From: an uncultured Paracoccaceae bacterium | Lineage (GTDB): Bacteria > Pseudomonadota > Alphaproteobacteria > Rhodobacterales > Rhodobacteraceae | DNA length: 64,000 nt | NCBI GenBank assembly: GCA_947497185.1 | Contig: CANMFL010000008.1 | Span: forward strand, 1 to 64,000 | Direction of reading: 5' to 3' | In this document: positions 61,638 through 64,000 of the stretch, in pieces | How positions within the stretch are numbered: the stretch's first letter is position 1 | Layout of the letters: each line of letters opens with the position of its first letter | Notes under the pieces: generated by a model | Told to the model about the DNA's origin: nothing | The model's input: only the letters and a program-made list of their open reading frames with translations | The model's database searches: none | Position numbers and translations under genes: made by a program

Positions 61638-64000
61638 TACGGACAGCGCTTTCCGCATTGCTGTCGCATTGGTGGCGCAACCCGTTGCAATTGTTCACCT
61701 TGTTGGCGGGGCTTGCCTTAGCGACCGCGCTTTGGTCCGGTGTGCAGGCTGTGAATATGGAGGCGCGTGCAAGTTACGATAGTGCCGCTGCGACCTTGGG
61801 CGAGGCGGGGTATGACCAACTTGTGAGCAGTGACGACCAACCGATCCCGCTTGCGACTTTTGTAGCGCTGCGCCGTGCGGGGTGGCTTGTCAGTCCGGTG
61901 ATCGAGGGGCAGATCAACGGCGTGCGCGTGATCGGGATCGAGCCATTGACCGCGCCGCGCGGTCTTGGGCCGGTTGATCTGGCAGGCGGCGCGGACATCG
62001 GCGCATTTTTATCGGGACAGGGGCAGGTTTTCGGGTCAGCCGAGACGCTGGCAGCACTTGACGTTGACGGTGTCGTGTCGCCAGACGTGGCGCCCAACGT
62101 GGCCTACACCGATATTGGCGTGGCGCAGCGTATGCTGAACCGAGAAGGTGAGGTTGATCTGCTGGTCATCGCGGATGACCAACCTTTGAAACAGACAGCC
62201 TTGCGCGATGTCGCCCCCGATCTGATCCGCCGTGCCGCGGCTGCCGGATCGGATGTGGGCAAACTGACGGATAGCTTTCACTTGAACTTGACCGCTTTTG
62301 GTTTGCTGTCTTTTGCCGTGGGCATATTCATTGTGAATGGTGCGATTGGATTAGCGTTTGAACAGCGTCGTCCTGTGGTGCGGACGCTGCGTGCGCTTGG
62401 TGTGCCGCTCGGCACTTTGATCGGATTGATCGCCGTTGAGTTGATGTTGATGGCGCTTGTTGCAGGGATTATCGGCGTGGCGCTGGGTTATGTGATCGCG
62501 GGGCTGTTGTTGCCCGATGTCGCGGCCACGTTGAACGGGCTGTATGGTGCATCGGTTGCAGGCACGCTGCAGCTACGCCCAAGCTGGTGGATTTCGGGTC
62601 TTGCGATTGCGCTGGGCGGGACGGGTGTGGCCGCGGCTGGTGCGTTATGGCAGCTAAGCCGGATGCCGCTTTTGGCCGCTGCACAACCGCGTGCAATGGC
62701 GATGGCGGCAGGGCGACGCGCCAAGGTCCAAGGCGGATTGGCTGCGATCTTGCTTATTGGGGCGTTGGTTTTGGCGGCAACGGCGCAGGGCCTCGTTGCG
62801 GGATTTGCGATGCTGGCCGCGATGTTGATTGGCGCGGCGCTGGGCCTTCCGATCATACTGAGCGCGGTGCTGGCGTTCTGTTCAAATCGCGCGCGCGGCG
62901 TTGTGGCGCAATGGTTCTGGGCCGATACGCGCCAACAATTGCCAGGCCTGTCGCTCGCGTTGATGGCGTTGCTACTGGCAATGGCTGCGAATGTGGGCGT
63001 GTCCACGATGGTCAGTAGCTTTCGGCTGACGTTTGTTGGTTTCCTCGATCAACGTCTGTCATCCGAACTATATGTCACGGCCGCAGACGCGGATCAGGCG
63101 CGGCAGATCACGACGGGGATTGCGCCCGAAGTGGATGCGATCCTGCCTATCCAATCCATCACAACGCCCGTCGCGGGTGTGCCGACCGACGTTTTTGGCA
63201 CCCGCATCCATGACACGTACCGTGACAATTGGATTTTGTTGGATAGTCTGGACCGTCCTTGGGATCAGGTCGCGACGGGGACGGCGATTTTGATCAATGA
63301 GCAGTTGTTTCGACGGGCTGGTCTAAAGGTCGGCGACACGGTGACGCTAGGCGATGTGCTTTTGACGATTGTGGGGATTTATGGCGATTATGGTAATCCA
63401 ATCGGGCAAGCGGTGATCGACGAACACCTGTTTGCGCAGATGTACCCTGATGTGGGGCCGCTGCGGTTTGGGGTGCGCATAGCCGAAGCAGAGGTGCCGC
63501 GCCTGCGTGCGATCTTGCGCGACGATGTGGGCGTTCCCGACGCGCAGATGATCAACCAAGCGGGGATCAAAGCGTTCTCTCTTGGCGTATTTGACCGCAC
63601 GTTTGTTGTGACCACGGCGCTGAATGTGCTGACCTTGGCGGTTGCAGGCTTTGCTATCTTGATGAGCTTGTTGACCCTTGCCACCATGCGCGTGCCGCAA
63701 CTGGCACCTGCTTGGGCCGTTGGTGTGACGCGGTCGCAACTTGGGCGGCTTGAAGTTATTCGGGCCGTGTTGCTCGCGCTTTTGACGGCGGTGATTGCTT
63801 TGCCGCTGGGGCTTGCCTTGGCGTGGGCATTGCTGGCGGTTGTGAATGTCGCGGCCTTCGGCTGGCAACTGCCGATGTATCTTTTCCCGTGGGACTACGC
63901 GCGTTTATTCGGTTTTGCAGTGCTTGCGGCGGCGATTGCATCGCTTTGGCCCGCGATCCGGCTTGCCCGCACGCCGCCCGCTGATTTGCTCAAGGTTTTT
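61634..64000 (+). CDS. FtsX-family ABC permease, 3' end outside the window
   Basis: A GTG at 61634 overlaps the ATPase stop (GTGA) and opens an uninterrupted frame of 789 codons to the window end. It starts with a membrane segment (LQLFTLLAGLALATALW), then an extracytoplasmic domain (about 40-210), a helix cluster (FGLLSFAVGIFIVNGAIGLA; LMLMALVAGIIGVALGY), a second helix cluster around 340-470 with LPGLSLALMALLLAMAA, a second extracytoplasmic domain (about 470-640; FRRAGLKVGDTVTLGD) and further helices. The repeated architecture is that of large MacB/AttFG-type permeases without ATG start. It probably exports or extracts a lipid-linked cargo with the LolD-type ATPase. Confidence 0.9.
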   Translation, partial: MIRTALSALLSHWWRNPLQLFTLLAGLALATALWSGVQAVNMEARASYDSAAATLGEAGYDQLVSSDDQPIPLATFVALRRAGWLVSPVIEGQINGVRVIGIEPLTAPRGLGPVDLAGGADIGAFLSGQGQVFGSAETLAALDVDGVVSPDVAPNVAYTDIGVAQRMLNREGEVDLLVIADDQPLKQTALRDVAPDLIRRAAAAGSDVGKLTDSFHLNLTAFGLLSFAVGIFIVNGAIGLAFEQRRPVVRTLRALGVPLGTLIGLIAVELMLMALVAGIIGVALGYVIAGLLLPDVAATLNGLYGASVAGTLQLRPSWWISGLAIALGGTGVAAAGALWQLSRMPLLAAAQPRAMAMAAGRRAKVQGGLAAILLIGALVLAATAQGLVAGFAMLAAMLIGAALGLPIILSAVLAFCSNRARGVVAQWFWADTRQQLPGLSLALMALLLAMAANVGVSTMVSSFRLTFVGFLDQRLSSELYVTAADADQARQITTGIAPEVDAILPIQSITTPVAGVPTDVFGTRIHDTYRDNWILLDSLDRPWDQVATGTAILINEQLFRRAGLKVGDTVTLGDVLLTIVGIYGDYGNPIGQAVIDEHLFAQMYPDVGPLRFGVRIAEAEVPRLRAILRDDVGVPDAQMINQAGIKAFSLGVFDRTFVVTTALNVLTLAVAGFAILMSLLTLATMRVPQLAPAWAVGVTRSQLGRLEVIRAVLLALLTAVIALPLGLALAWALLAVVNVAAFGWQLPMYLFPWDYARLFGFAVLAAAIASLWPAIRLARTPPADLLKVF

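Noticed and set aside
1..64000. CRISPR arrays, rRNA genes and prophage structural genes
   Set aside because: No regularly spaced short repeats, rRNA sequence or phage structural gene was seen anywhere in the window.

Overview
The window looks like chromosomal DNA of a marine Roseobacter-group alphaproteobacterium (Rhodobacteraceae). The support is a petABC cytochrome bc1 operon of rhodobacterial type, a mannitol/sorbitol-type ABC transporter with a long-chain polyol dehydrogenase and AraC regulator, alphaproteobacterial EcfG-type stress promoters, DUF1636 behind a cobalamin riboswitch, and the saccharopine dehydrogenase, GST and YaaA gene set. Genes are densely packed and mostly in short operons with stop/start overlaps. 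Species cannot be named from sequence alone.

Layout. 1-5.3 kb is accessory and partly decayed: a LysR regulator fused by deletion to a metallo-beta-lactamase-fold gene, an IS3-type transposase scrap, a GAF histidine kinase, then small stress proteins. 4-9.3 kb holds four stress-type genes (DUF883/ElaB-like, DUF892 ferritin-like, DUF421/YetF-like, an acidic disordered protein). Each is preceded by a GGAAC-N16/17-CGTT-type element, so they look like one EcfG general-stress regulon. A PHB-depolymerase-type esterase and a WYL regulator/GST divergent pair lie among them. 9.3-10.9 kb is a nearly erased integrative element: a 51-bp direct repeat of the 3' half of tRNA-Lys(UUU), the first 26 residues of a tyrosine integrase and an N-terminal metallophosphoesterase fragment. 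11-14.4 kb holds dapF-mtaB and two GST-fold genes. 14.4-18.2 kb holds an outer-membrane barrel protein and petABC.

18.3-21.6 kb is thiBPQ (minus strand) behind a TPP riboswitch. 21.7-25.6 kb is a siderophore/iron ABC system plus DUF2218. 25.6-32.1 kb holds a TetR-DsbA-carboxymuconolactone operon with a nested palindromic operator and an RND efflux pair with its own palindrome. 32.1-34.1 kb encodes a PAS-GGDEF-EAL protein whose GGDEF domain appears internally deleted. 34.3-38.0 kb is a cobalamin riboswitch, a 26-codon ORF, DUF1636 and a BtuFCD-like transporter. 38.1-39.3 kb carries a DUF2946-like protein and a YcnI copper protein. 39.5-46.2 kb is the polyol uptake and oxidation operon.

46.3-64 kb is housekeeping-like: two M16 peptidases, mutL-rmuC, two small secreted proteins, a saccharopine dehydrogenase/GST/phosphatase/YaaA block, an ECF sigma factor with RskA-type anti-sigma factor, recQ, a thiolase, and a LolD/FtsX-type ABC exporter. 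The permease of that exporter starts at a GTG and runs off the window end. The least explained parts are the EcfG-promoter cluster, the tRNA-flanked relic, the short ORF behind the B12 riboswitch and the deleted GGDEF domain.
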